A DNA stretch of 64,000 bases from Senegalia massiliensis. Its GTDB lineage: Bacteria > Bacillota > Clostridia > Tissierellales > SIT17. Under the pieces are notes generated by a model. The model was not told where the DNA came from. It made no database searches and saw only the letters and a list, made by a program, of their open reading frames with translations. Where the stretch lies: contig NZ_LR130785.1 in assembly GCF_900626135.1 (NCBI RefSeq), positions 1,273,241 through 1,337,240 of the forward strand. Direction: 5' to 3'. A program made the translations under genes and the position numbers. Shown piece after piece: positions 1-8,673 of this stretch (position 1 is the first letter of the stretch; each line of letters starts with the position of its first letter).

Positions 1-989
1 CTCCAACTAGAGAGCTTGCATTACAAATTACTAAAGAAGCTAAAAAATTATCAGAAGTAAATGGATCAAAAATTCTTGCAGCATATGGAGGTAAAGATGT
101 AAATTCTCAAATAAAAAAATTAAAAGGGAATATTGATATCGTGATAGGAACTCCAGGTAGATTACTAGATCACTTGAGAAGAGGAACTATAAATTTAGGA
201 AAACTTAAGTATCTTGTATTAGATGAAGCAGATCAAATGTTACATATGGGATTTTTACATGATATTGAAGATATAATATCTCAAACACCTAAAGATAAAA
301 ATACTATGTTATTTTCTGCTACAATACCTAGTGGTATCAGATCATTATCTAAAAGATATTCTAAAAATCCTATTCAGATAGAAATAGAAAGTAAAAATAT
401 AACAATAGATAAAATAGAACAAATAGTTGTTGAAACAACAGATAGAGGTAAATTAGATTCACTTCTTGAATCAATAGAAAAATATAATCCATTTTTAGCT
501 ATTATATTTTGTAGAACTAAGAGACGAGCAAAATCTTTAAATGAAACTTTACAATCTAAAGGATATAACTCAGATGAAATTCATGGTGATTTATCTCAAT
601 CTAAAAGAGAGAGAGTAATGAAAGATTTTAGAAATGCAAAATTACAATTTCTTATAGCTACAGATGTTGCAGCACGTGGAATAGATATTAACAATATAAC
701 CCATGTTTTTAATTATGATATACCTCAAGATCCTGAAAGTTATATTCATCGTATAGGACGTACAGCAAGGGCAGGAGAGGAAGGAATAGCAGTAACTTTT
801 GTATCACCAAAAGATAAAATTGCTTTAAATAATATTGAAAAGACTATAAAAACAACAATAGAAAAAAAGAAAAATGATAAAGAAAATAAAAAACAAAAAA
901 GAAATTATAAAAAAGAAAAAAATAAAAATTATAAAAAAAAATCAAAGGGTAAATATAGAAAAAATAAGAAATCTAATAAAAGAAGATAA
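1..989 (+). CDS. DEAD-box ATP-dependent RNA helicase, 5' partial
   Basis: The gene enters from the left edge; the reading frame begins at base 3 and 328 residues are visible. It unwinds or remodels RNA using ATP. The visible part opens directly with motif Ia (PTRELA) and continues with TPGR (Ib), DEAD (II), SAT (III), [11 protein letters not shown] (V) and [10 protein letters not shown] (VI), so both RecA-like lobes are represented except motifs Q and I. The last 60 or so residues are an almost pure Lys/Asn/Arg tail, a common RNA-binding extension in CshA/DeaD-type bacterial helicases. Seen: the motifs. Known: family activity in ribosome assembly and mRNA decay. The exact paralogue (cshA, deaD, dbpA) cannot be decided without the N-terminus. 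Confidence 0.95.
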   Translation, partial: PTRELALQITKEAKKLSEVNGSKILAAYGGKDVNSQIKKLKGNIDIVIGTPGRLLDHLRRGTINLGKLKYLVLDEADQMLHMGFLHDIEDIISQTPKDKNTMLFSATIPSGIRSLSKRYSKNPIQIEIESKNITIDKIEQIVVETTDRGKLDSLLESIEKYNPFLAIIFCRTKRRAKSLNETLQSKGYNSDEIHGDLSQSKRERVMKDFRNAKLQFLIATDVAARGIDINNITHVFNYDIPQDPESYIHRIGRTARAGEEGIAVTFVSPKDKIALNNIEKTIKTTIEKKKNDKENKKQKRNYKKEKNKNYKKKSKGKYRKNKKSNKRR

Positions 990-1020
990 TTAAGAAGGAA
1001 AATTGAACATATATATAGAA

Positions 1021-1052
1021 TATAATATTATCATATTTATGATAATATTATA
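1021..1052. terminator. Perfect 14-bp hairpin after the helicase gene
   Basis: Two 14-base arms (1021-1034 and 1039-1052) are exact inverted complements around a 4-base loop, 31 bases after the helicase stop. The stem is nearly all A/T and no clear T-run follows, so it may be a weak terminator or an mRNA 3' processing structure. Confidence 0.5.
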
Positions 1053-1068
1053 TAATTGGGGTACGAAT

Positions 1069-1173
1069 ATGGAAATATTATTTGAGTTTATTTTAGAAGG
1101 TGTGTTATATTTTTTATTTTAGTAATATTAATTGTATTAAGTTTTATAATATTTATTGAAAGAATATTTAATT
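1069..1173 (+). pseudogene. Possible frameshifted small membrane protein
   Basis: An ATG at 1069 opens a 17-codon frame (MEILFEFILEGVLYFLF) that stops at 1122. A different frame then continues from about 1117 as a hydrophobic run ending IFIERIFNF and stopping near 1173, just before the ribosome site of ddl. Joined by one frameshift, the two pieces would give a single-span membrane peptide of about 35 residues. No good Shine-Dalgarno is visible in front of the ATG. This may be a decayed gene, a sequencing error, or chance in AT-rich DNA. Confidence 0.25.
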
Positions 1174-1193
1174 TTTAATGGAGGAGAGTTATT

Positions 1194-2282
1194 TTGAATA
1201 AAATTAAAGTGGGAATAATATTTGGTGGAAAGTCAGCAGAGCATGAAGTTTCACTTCAATCTGCTAAAAATATAATTGAAGCTATAGATAAGGAAAAATA
1301 TGAAGTAATGCTTATAGGAGTTGATAAAGAAGGAAAGTGGTATCTAATTGAAAATGATGAATTTTTATCTAATATGGATGATCCGTCAGCAATAAGCTTG
1401 AATAAATCAGAGAATTTATTAGCTATAATTCCTGGAGAGGATAAAAATCAATTAGTAAATTTAAATGGATATAATAGATTAAATGATATAGATGTAGTAT
1501 TTCCTATACTACATGGTCCATTTGGTGAAGATGGAACTATACAAGGTTTACTTAAGCTTTCAAATATACCTTTTGTAGGTGCAGATATATTGGGTTCTTC
1601 AGTTGGAATGGATAAAGATGTTATGAAAAGACTATTACGAGATAGTAATATAGCTATAGCTGATTTTATATCATATAATAAGAGTGAAAAGTATAATTAT
1701 AATGATGTAAAACAAAAATTAGGAATGCCAGTATTTATAAAGCCAGCAAATTTAGGATCATCAGTTGGTATCAGTAAAGTGAATAATGAACAAGAATTTT
1801 ATAAAGCAATGGAACTTGCCTTTGAATTTGATAATAAAGTTATAGTTGAAGAAGGTATTAAAGGAAGAGAAATTGAATGTTCAGTTTTAGGAAATGATAA
1901 TCCTATTTGTTCTTTACCAGGAGAAATACTTCCTACTAGTGACTTTTATTCTTATGAGTCTAAATATATAGATGAAAGTGGAGCAGTACTACAAATTCCT
2001 GCTAAGTTAACAGAATTAGAAATAGAAAAAATTAAATCATGTTCACTTAAAACTTATAAAGTATTATGTTGTAAAGGAATGGCACGTGTAGATGTCTTTT
2101 TAAAAGATGATGGTGAGATAATTGTTAATGAAATTAATACTATACCTGGTTTTACTAGAATAAGTATGTATCCTAAGTTATGGGAAGTAAGTGGTATAAA
2201 ATATAAAGAGCTTATAGATAAACTTATACAACTTGCTATAGAAAGACATAATCAAGAAAAAAAATTAAAAACTTCTTTATAA
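1194..2282 (+). CDS. ddl: D-alanine--D-alanine ligase
   Basis: This cytoplasmic ATP-grasp enzyme joins two D-alanines to make the dipeptide that MurF adds to the peptidoglycan precursor. The start is TTG, seven or so bases after GGAGGAG. The N-terminal GGKSAEHEVSL motif, the central ATP-grasp lysine region (PVFIKPANLGSSVG) and the C-terminal metal/phosphate motif (NEINTIPGFT) are all present, and 362 residues is the normal length. The omega-loop reads YESKY, the pattern of D-Ala-D-Ala ligases, not the D-lactate-forming Van type; I infer ordinary, vancomycin-susceptible precursor chemistry. It converges on murF, its pathway partner, with which it shares a terminator. Confidence 0.96.
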   Translation: MNKIKVGIIFGGKSAEHEVSLQSAKNIIEAIDKEKYEVMLIGVDKEGKWYLIENDEFLSNMDDPSAISLNKSENLLAIIPGEDKNQLVNLNGYNRLNDIDVVFPILHGPFGEDGTIQGLLKLSNIPFVGADILGSSVGMDKDVMKRLLRDSNIAIADFISYNKSEKYNYNDVKQKLGMPVFIKPANLGSSVGISKVNNEQEFYKAMELAFEFDNKVIVEEGIKGREIECSVLGNDNPICSLPGEILPTSDFYSYESKYIDESGAVLQIPAKLTELEIEKIKSCSLKTYKVLCCKGMARVDVFLKDDGEIIVNEINTIPGFTRISMYPKLWEVSGIKYKELIDKLIQLAIERHNQEKKLKTSL

Positions 2283-2284
2283 TA

Positions 2285-2320
2285 AAAACTTACTAAGTTA
2301 GTACTAACTTAGTAAGTTTT
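2285..2320. terminator. Bidirectional terminator, ddl/murF
   Basis: A 36-bp perfect palindrome with no spacer (centre between 2302 and 2303) starts just after the ddl stop and covers the murF stop codon. It is flanked by A-runs on the left and T-runs on the right, so it can end transcription from both converging genes. Confidence 0.88.
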
Positions 2321-3680
2321 TTGCTATTTCTTCTAATTTCATTCCTCTAGATCCTTTTAATACTATAATTGAACCTTCTTCTAAAACTTCTTCAAGTTTA
2401 GAAGTTAATTTGTTTTTATCATCAAATGAGAAGACTACTTTTTTATTTGTTTTTCCTTTTGCAGCTTCTGCAGTATAATTAGCTAAATTACCAAATGTAA
2501 ATAAATAATCTATTTTATTAAAATCTATAAGTTCTCCAATTTCTCTATGCATATCTATTTCTTTATCACCTAATTCTAGCATATCACCAAATACAAGTAT
2601 TTTTTGATTATAGTTGTTTAGAGAATAAAGTGTTTTAAGAGCAGCCTTTGAACTGTCTGGATTTGAATTGTATGAATCATTTAAAATGTCAAATCCATCT
2701 CCATGAATAAGTTCATTTCTCATAGAAGTAAGTTCAAGATTATTTAAGCCTTTTTGTATATCATTAAATGATAAATTAAAATATTTAGCTACGGCTATAG
2801 CAGCTGTTGCATTGAACATTTGATGGCTTCCAATCATTGGTAACGAAAATTCTTCTGATATATTATTTTTTATTTTAAAATTAATCCCATCTTTATCTGT
2901 AGAAATTTCTTCTATGATATAGTTATTTGATTTATTTTTTCCAAAATTTAATTTCTTTTGATTAATATTTAATTTATTTACAGCTTCTTTTAAATCTTCA
3001 TCATCTCCATGATATATAAATAATCCATCATTATTTAAACCTTTTACTATTTCAAGTTTTGCTTTTATGATATTTTCTTTTGTTTTTAAATCTTGAAGGT
3101 GAGCAGTACCTATATTTGTTATTATTGCAACATCTGGGGATGCAATACTTGTAAGAACTTCTATTTCGCCAAGAGAACTCATACCCATTTCTATTACTGC
3201 TATTTCTGTATCTTCACTTAAAGATAAAAGGGTTAGTGGCACACCTAATTCATTGTTTAAATTACCTTTAGTTTTATACGTTTTATATTTGGTCTTTAAT
3301 ACGCTTGATAAAATATCCTTTGTAGAAGTTTTTCCATTTGAACCAGTTATACCAATAAGTTTTAAATCTAAACTATCTCTATATTCTTTAGATAATTTTT
3401 GAATAGCTTTTAATGTATCATCTACAACTATAAAAGGAAAGTCAATATCAGGAATAGGGTGATTTTCATCCCAAAATGTTGCTACAGCTCCATTTTCTAT
3501 TGCCTTATATATAAAATCATGACCATCAAAATTTTCACCAATTATTGGGATATATAATTGACTCTTTGTTATTGTTCTAGTGTCTTTAGATACACCGTTT
3601 ATAATAATATCATTAAATTTTTCTTTTAATTCATGAGCGTTTATCATATTTTTAATTTCTATTAAAGTTTTATTTATCAT
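2304..3680 (-). CDS. murF: UDP-MurNAc-tripeptide--D-alanyl-D-alanine ligase
   Basis: MurF adds the D-Ala-D-Ala dipeptide to the UDP-MurNAc-tripeptide, the last cytoplasmic step of pentapeptide synthesis. The 458-residue protein has the Mur-ligase layout: N-terminal UDP-binding domain, ATP domain with P-loop GITGSNGKTS at about residues 110-119, and a C-terminal domain with the DSYNSNPDS motif typical of MurF. The ATG follows GGAGGAAATT. It faces ddl tail to tail, so precursor enzymes are neighbours but not in one operon. Identification rests on family motifs and is firm. Confidence 0.95.
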   Translation of the reverse strand: MINKTLIEIKNMINAHELKEKFNDIIINGVSKDTRTITKSQLYIPIIGENFDGHDFIYKAIENGAVATFWDENHPIPDIDFPFIVVDDTLKAIQKLSKEYRDSLDLKLIGITGSNGKTSTKDILSSVLKTKYKTYKTKGNLNNELGVPLTLLSLSEDTEIAVIEMGMSSLGEIEVLTSIASPDVAIITNIGTAHLQDLKTKENIIKAKLEIVKGLNNDGLFIYHGDDEDLKEAVNKLNINQKKLNFGKNKSNNYIIEEISTDKDGINFKIKNNISEEFSLPMIGSHQMFNATAAIAVAKYFNLSFNDIQKGLNNLELTSMRNELIHGDGFDILNDSYNSNPDSSKAALKTLYSLNNYNQKILVFGDMLELGDKEIDMHREIGELIDFNKIDYLFTFGNLANYTAEAAKGKTNKKVVFSFDDKNKLTSKLEEVLEEGSIIVLKGSRGMKLEEIAKNLLS

Positions 3681-3760
3681 AATTTCCTCCTAAATACTAT
3701 AGTTTATAACTATATACTATTTTAAACTATATTTTATAATATTAAAAGTATTATAAAAAG

Positions 3761-3788
3761 AAAAAGCCCTTGAATTAATCAAGGACTT
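3761..3788 (-). terminator. Terminator of ptsI
   Basis: On the minus strand a short stem (CCTTGA pairing with TCAAGG, extended by outer AAG/CTT) overlaps the ptsI stop and is followed by a T-rich run (A-rich on the plus strand at 3755-3765). Confidence 0.6.
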
Positions 3789-5481
3789 CTGACATATAGT
3801 TTTCTATATCTTCTGCTTTACCCATAGTTACAACTTTATTAGCAATTCTTTTTGCATCTTCATATTTTAATGATCTAATTAGTCTTCTTGCAGGTAATAT
3901 AGATATTGGGCTCATACTGAATTCATCTAACCCCATACCAAGAAGTATTGGAATTAATTTTTGATCTCCAGCCATTTCTCCACACATTCCTACCCAAATT
4001 CCTTCTTTATGACCATTATCAATTGTCATTTTTATAAGTCTTAATACTGCAGGACTAAAGAAACTATATAAATGGTGTATTTTTTCATTCATTCTGTCTA
4101 CTGCAGTTGTATATTGAATTAGATCATTTGTTCCTATACTGAAGAAATCTACATGTTTAGCTAATATATCACTCATTACAGCAGCAGCTGGGATTTCTAT
4201 CATCATTCCTATTTCTATATCATCACTATATTCTATATTTTCATTGTCTAAATCTTTTTTTACATTTTCTAGAACTTCTTTTGCCTCTAATAATTCTTCT
4301 AGAGAAGAAATCATAGGGAACATTATTCGTAGTTTACCATATTTACTTGCTCTTAAAAGTGCTCTTAATTGAGTAATAAATATATCTTTTTTATCAAGAC
4401 ATAATCTAATAGCACGATATCCTAAAAATGGATTCATTTCTTTTTCAAATTCTAAATAAGGTAAATTTTTATCTCCACCTACATCAAGAGTTCTTATAAC
4501 TACTGGTTTTGGATTCATAGATTCTAAAACTTTTTTATATGACTCAAATTGCTCTTCTTCAGTAGGGAGTTTATCTCTGTTCATATATAGAAATTCTGTT
4601 CTATATAATCCAACTCCTTCAGCATCATTATTCTCTAAGCCTTCAATGTCATTAGGTGTACCTATGTTTCCAGCTATTTCAATTTTTCTACCATCAGCAC
4701 TTATACTTTCTTCTCCAATTAATTGTTTTAACTCATGTTTCATAGTTTCATAATCATTTTTTAGTTTCCTATATTTTTCTTTTGTTTCTTTATCTGGATT
4801 TACAATTATTTCACCTGTATCTCCATTAAAAACAACATAGTCGTCATTATTTACTTTTTTAGTAATATCCTTTAAACCTACTACTGCAGGTATTTCAAGA
4901 CTTCTTGCCATAATAGCAGAATGGGAAGTTCTACCACCTATGTCAGTTAAAAAACCTAATACTTTTTCCTTATTCATAGTAGCAGTATCTGATGGAGTTA
5001 AGTCAGAAGCAACAACTATAACTTCTTCTTCGAGATTCGCTAAATCTACTACAGTTTTACCTAAAATATGTCTTAGAACTCTACCCGACACATCTTTTAT
5101 ATCGGCAGCTCTTTCTCTCATATATTCATTATCCATTGATTCAAACATTTGTATAAATTGATCTATTATTGATTTAAATGCAAACTCAGCATTTAATTTT
5201 TCAGATTCAATTTTTGATTTAGTGCTATTTATTAGTTCTGGATCATCTAATACCATAAGATGTGCTTCAAATATTGCTGCTTTATCTTCACCTAATTCTT
5301 CTAATGCTTTTTGTTTTACTTCTTTTAATTCTTTTTTTGATATTTCTAAGGCTTCATCAAAACGATTAGTTTCTTCTTCAACTGAATTTATTTCTTTTTT
5401 CTCTATAATTAATTCTTCTTGCTCATAAATAAGAGCTTTTCCTAAAGCTATTCCTGGGGAAGCACTTGTACCTGTATACAT
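3775..5481 (-). CDS. ptsI: PTS enzyme I (PEP-protein phosphotransferase)
   Basis: Enzyme I takes phosphate from phosphoenolpyruvate and passes it to HPr, driving all PTS sugar uptake. The 568-residue length is standard. The phosphohistidine motif GGRTSHSAIMARS is at about residue 187, and the C-terminal PEP-binding barrel shows GMMIEIPAAA, SIGTNDLIQYTTAVDR and the active-site VGMCGEMAGD. The ATG follows AAGGAGTG. It lies 21 bases after the EIIBA gene, so the two are probably cotranscribed from a promoter before licT or from read-through past the RAT element. HPr (ptsH) is not in this window, whereas in many relatives ptsH sits next to ptsI. Confidence 0.96.
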   Translation of the reverse strand: MYTGTSASPGIALGKALIYEQEELIIEKKEINSVEEETNRFDEALEISKKELKEVKQKALEELGEDKAAIFEAHLMVLDDPELINSTKSKIESEKLNAEFAFKSIIDQFIQMFESMDNEYMRERAADIKDVSGRVLRHILGKTVVDLANLEEEVIVVASDLTPSDTATMNKEKVLGFLTDIGGRTSHSAIMARSLEIPAVVGLKDITKKVNNDDYVVFNGDTGEIIVNPDKETKEKYRKLKNDYETMKHELKQLIGEESISADGRKIEIAGNIGTPNDIEGLENNDAEGVGLYRTEFLYMNRDKLPTEEEQFESYKKVLESMNPKPVVIRTLDVGGDKNLPYLEFEKEMNPFLGYRAIRLCLDKKDIFITQLRALLRASKYGKLRIMFPMISSLEELLEAKEVLENVKKDLDNENIEYSDDIEIGMMIEIPAAAVMSDILAKHVDFFSIGTNDLIQYTTAVDRMNEKIHHLYSFFSPAVLRLIKMTIDNGHKEGIWVGMCGEMAGDQKLIPILLGMGLDEFSMSPISILPARRLIRSLKYEDAKRIANKVVTMGKAEDIENYMSEVLD

Positions 5482-5502
5482 AAAAACACTCCTTCATAAA
5501 TT

Positions 5503-6201
5503 TTATAAATAAATGTTTAATAAATTTTCTTTATTATTAATTTTACCCTTAGTCATTATATTAAACCCATTTATGCTATTAATATTTGTAATTAAAATTG
5601 GAGTTATAATTGATTTAGCATTTTTTTTTATGAAATCTAAATTTAACTCCATAATTTTATCACCTGTTTTAATTTTGTCACTTTTTTTAACAAAAGAAGT
5701 AAAACCTTTACCTTTTAATTTCACTGTATCAATTCCAATATGAATTAAAATTTCTACACCATTTTCTTCTTCTATACATATGGCATGTTTTGTAGGAAAC
5801 AACTGCGTAATAGTTCCTTCTATTGGTGAAGTTACAATATTTGAGCTAGGATTGATTGCAACGCCATCACCTAAGAATTTTTGTGCAAAGACTTCATCTG
5901 GAACATCTTCAATATTTACTATATCTCCTTTAAGGGGAGATTTTAATATTAATTTTTTTGTTTGTGGGGAAGTAGATATTACATTTTTTATATTTTCTTT
6001 TAATTCTTCAGATTTTATACCAAAAATCACATGAATATTTTGCTCATCTATATTTATTATTCCAGATGCCCCTAATGACTCAAGCTTTTTTTTATCAATT
6101 AAAGATGAGTCATAAAGTTTTAATCTCAATCTAGTAAGACATGCATCAACATCTTTAATATTTTTATGATTTCCTAATGCAATCAAAAGATCATTAATTA
6201 T
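5503..6201 (-). CDS. PTS glucose-type EIIB-EIIA fusion protein
   Basis: A two-domain phosphocarrier of the glucose/glucoside PTS family without a membrane EIIC domain. The EIIB domain has the phosphocysteine motif DACLTRLRL, and the EIIA domain has KHA and the phosphohistidine motif ILIHIGIDTV. The first clear TTG (6186) lies 24 bases after the strong AAGGAGG (6211-6217), too far, and the EIIB fold needs residues before it. In frame, an ATA at 6201 (9 bases from the Shine-Dalgarno) or an ATT at 6198 fits better, so I set the start at 6201 with reservation. The RAT/terminator lies directly upstream. It could phosphorylate a separate EIIC encoded elsewhere or act mainly in regulation. Confidence 0.85.
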   Translation of the reverse strand: MINDLLIALGNHKNIKDVDACLTRLRLKLYDSSLIDKKKLESLGASGIINIDEQNIHVIFGIKSEELKENIKNVISTSPQTKKLILKSPLKGDIVNIEDVPDEVFAQKFLGDGVAINPSSNIVTSPIEGTITQLFPTKHAICIEEENGVEILIHIGIDTVKLKGKGFTSFVKKSDKIKTGDKIMELNLDFIKKNAKSIITPILITNINSINGFNIMTKGKINNKENLLNIYL

Positions 6202-6240
6202 AAAAATTCACCTCCTTATATATATTTATTATATTAAAAA

Positions 6241-6295
6241 GGCATGAACTAATTAATATAATATTAGGTAATATTATATTTGTTTAGTTCATGCC
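6241..6295 (-). terminator. LicT-controlled intrinsic terminator
   Basis: On the minus strand, 12-base arms (6284-6295 and 6241-6252, reading GGCATGAACTAA and its complement) flank an AT-rich loop and are followed by TTTTT. The 5' arm shares its GGCATGAAC bases with the RAT element, so the two structures exclude each other, as in classical BglG/LicT antitermination. Confidence 0.88.
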
Positions 6296-6318
6296 TGATC
6301 TAATCAGTAACACACTAA
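6286..6318 (-). promoter_or_regulatory. RAT antiterminator site for LicT
   Basis: Read on the minus strand the element contains TGTTACTG, a short spacer, then CAGGCATGAAC. This closely follows the ribonucleic antiterminator consensus bound by BglG/LicT CAT domains (TGTTACTG ... CAGGC ... AC). It lies between licT and the EIIBA gene and overlaps the terminator stem. Confidence 0.85.
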
Positions 6319-6325
6319 TCATTTA

Positions 6326-7156
6326 TTAACTTAATTTTAACTTATATAAATGTAATGCCATAAATCCTATTTCATCTTCTGAAACTTTTAATTTAGAGTC
6401 AGTTTCAATTAGTTTGGCTACATCATAAGCAATTTTAAATTCATAAGGAATATCTTTTTTCAATTGATTTAAGAAAATATTTTCAATTGACTTATGACTT
6501 TTTATTCTATCTAATACACCACGAAGATGATTTACAAATCTAACATAATTAAAAGAATCTTTATCTAAATTTATATTCATTTTTATCTGTACATAATTTA
6601 TAATTTTACTTATAATTTTAGAGTTTTTGAAAGCCTCATTTTTAGTTTTATTATTGGTTGCTCCATAGATATGGAAAGCTATAAAACCTATTTCAGCTTC
6701 TGGAATATCTATATATAAATTATCTATAAGTATCTCTACAGATTTTTTAGCTAAATAATACTCTTTAGGATAGAGAAGCTTAGTTTCCGATAAAAATGGA
6801 TTGACTATATCTATACCTTCTTTTAAACGCTTAATTGTAAAATTTATATGATCAATTAAAGCTAAATGAAAATTAGGATTTAAATCTTCATTTATTTCCT
6901 TGGAAATTATATTTATAATATCTTGTGTTAATTCTATTATTTTAGGATCAACAGTAGAAATTAGATTATCATATTCACTATGATTTATTCCTTTAAGTGA
7001 TATAAATGTATTTTCAATATTTTGAGTATCTTTTAATATATCCCCTTTCTTTCTTGAAAAACCAATACCTTTACCAACTAAGATATAATTTTGATTAGAT
7101 TTTTCAACTAATACAACATTATTACTTAATATCTTTAATATTTTATATCTTTCCAT
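6326..7156 (-). CDS. licT: BglG/LicT-family transcription antiterminator
   Basis: This RNA-binding regulator prevents termination upstream of PTS genes when sugar is present. The 276 residues comprise an N-terminal CAT RNA-binding domain (residues 1-55, with VLVEKSNQNYILVGKGIGF), then two PTS regulation domains: PRD1 with conserved histidines in LIDHINF and IGFIAFHIYG, and PRD2 with NHLRGVLDRI and IGFMALHLYKL. Those histidines are the usual sites phosphorylated by PTS proteins. Its cognate RAT site follows the gene at once, and the target genes are EIIBA and enzyme I. This is a compact feedback unit: the regulator is modified by the PTS and controls core PTS components. Confidence 0.94.
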   Translation of the reverse strand: MERYKILKILSNNVVLVEKSNQNYILVGKGIGFSRKKGDILKDTQNIENTFISLKGINHSEYDNLISTVDPKIIELTQDIINIISKEINEDLNPNFHLALIDHINFTIKRLKEGIDIVNPFLSETKLLYPKEYYLAKKSVEILIDNLYIDIPEAEIGFIAFHIYGATNNKTKNEAFKNSKIISKIINYVQIKMNINLDKDSFNYVRFVNHLRGVLDRIKSHKSIENIFLNQLKKDIPYEFKIAYDVAKLIETDSKLKVSEDEIGFMALHLYKLKLS

Positions 7157-7238
7157 TCATTATCCTCCGGAAAATGTTAACACCATACATTAAATTTTAT
7201 TTTAATAAAAAAGTTGTTAAAAGTCAAATAGAATTCAT

Positions 7239-8672
7239 TTAGTAACCTAAAGCTCTTCTAATTATATCTCTAGCAATTGGAGCAGCAGTAGTTCCTCCTG
7301 TTCCACCATCATTTTCAAGAAATACAACTACAGCAATTTGTGGATCATCTGCTGGTGCAAATGCAACAAACCACGAATGGTCCTTTTTTTCTTTGCCTGC
7401 TTCAGCAGTTCCAGTTTTTCCAGCCACCTTAACTCCGTTAATCTTAGCTCTTTTTCCAGTTCCATTTTCTATCACTGAAACCATCATGTCTTTTACATTA
7501 TTTGCAATATCAGGAGTAGTAACAGTGGATAAAGTTTCAGACTCAACCTCTTTAACTAAATTGTTATCTGAATCAATTACTTTATTTACTAATCTTGGCT
7601 TCATCATTTTGCCATCATTTGCTATGGAAGATGCCATAAGTGCCATATTTAAAGGAGTAACTAATAATTCTCCTTGACCAATAGAAGACCATGCTAATTC
7701 TGTTTTGTCAAAATCATTTTCAGGAAATTTTGACTTTTTAGTGGAGATATCAAAAGGAATTTGTTTATTAAACATAAAATCCTCTGATTTTTTTAGCAAT
7801 GTATCTTGACTTAATTCCACACCTATTTGAGCAAATGAAACATTACATGATTCAGTAAGTGATTCTTTTAAATCAACATTTCCGTGGGCAATATTGTTAT
7901 AATCGGTTATAGTATTACCACCAATATTTATTTGGCCTTCACAATCAAAATTAGTATTCACATTATTTTCTAGTGCTGATGTAGTAGTTATAACTTTAAA
8001 TATAGAACCAGGTGTGAATAAACCTTGAGTAGCTCGGTTCATAAATTGTCCATCTTTTTGTCCTTCTTTATTTTCAATAAGCTCTTCTAAAGAGTTAGGA
8101 TTAAAGTCAGGAAAACTTATCATAGATAATATATCACCGTTTTTAGGATTCATAGCTACTATAGATCCTTTTTTATTACCTAATTTTTGCTTTGTATATT
8201 CTTGTAATTCATGGTCTATTGATAAAACAAGTGAATTTCCTTTAGTTTCTGTATCAATTGGTACTTTATCTTTATTCATACCAGTTTTATCTAATATTTG
8301 GGAAAATACATTTTTTATATCATCTATTATATTGCTTTGGGTAAGAGTAGAAGAAAATGTTCTTTCAAGCCCAGTATTACCATATCTATTATTATCATAT
8401 CCAATAATATGACTATATAAATTTCCATATTCATAATGTCGTATTTGATTTTTATCATCGTCTTTTGTACTATAGGCTAGTACTTTTTGGTTTCTATCAT
8501 ATATTGAACCACGTAAGACATATGCCTTTTCGTTAGGTCTTTTGTTATAGCTACTTGTTTTTATATCATCGGCTTTAAAAATTGTGAAATATGTTAAGTA
8601 TATTATTAAAGATATAAAAAGTGTACTTAATAAAAGTAGTACTCTAATTATTCTCTTTTGTTCCTTATTCAT
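7239..8672 (-). CDS. Class B penicillin-binding protein (transpeptidase)
   Basis: A membrane-anchored peptidoglycan transpeptidase. One N-terminal membrane span (about residues 12-32) precedes the dimerisation region and the transpeptidase domain, which has the three active-site motifs: SxxK (GSIFKV), SxN (SCN) and KTG (AGKTGTAEAG). An upstream TTG at 8690 would add six residues, but the Shine-Dalgarno GAGGAGG lies within them, so the ATG at 8672 is the start (477 residues). It begins one base after the ftsW/rodA stop, giving translational coupling. SEDS glycosyltransferase plus class B PBP plus FHA protein is a known Gram-positive arrangement (PbpA/RodA-like, in clostridia and actinobacteria). 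Confidence 0.93.
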   Translation of the reverse strand: MNKEQKRIIRVLLLLSTLFISLIIYLTYFTIFKADDIKTSSYNKRPNEKAYVLRGSIYDRNQKVLAYSTKDDDKNQIRHYEYGNLYSHIIGYDNNRYGNTGLERTFSSTLTQSNIIDDIKNVFSQILDKTGMNKDKVPIDTETKGNSLVLSIDHELQEYTKQKLGNKKGSIVAMNPKNGDILSMISFPDFNPNSLEELIENKEGQKDGQFMNRATQGLFTPGSIFKVITTTSALENNVNTNFDCEGQINIGGNTITDYNNIAHGNVDLKESLTESCNVSFAQIGVELSQDTLLKKSEDFMFNKQIPFDISTKKSKFPENDFDKTELAWSSIGQGELLVTPLNMALMASSIANDGKMMKPRLVNKVIDSDNNLVKEVESETLSTVTTPDIANNVKDMMVSVIENGTGKRAKINGVKVAGKTGTAEAGKEKKDHSWFVAFAPADDPQIAVVVFLENDGGTGGTTAAPIARDIIRRALGY

Positions 8673-8673
8673 T

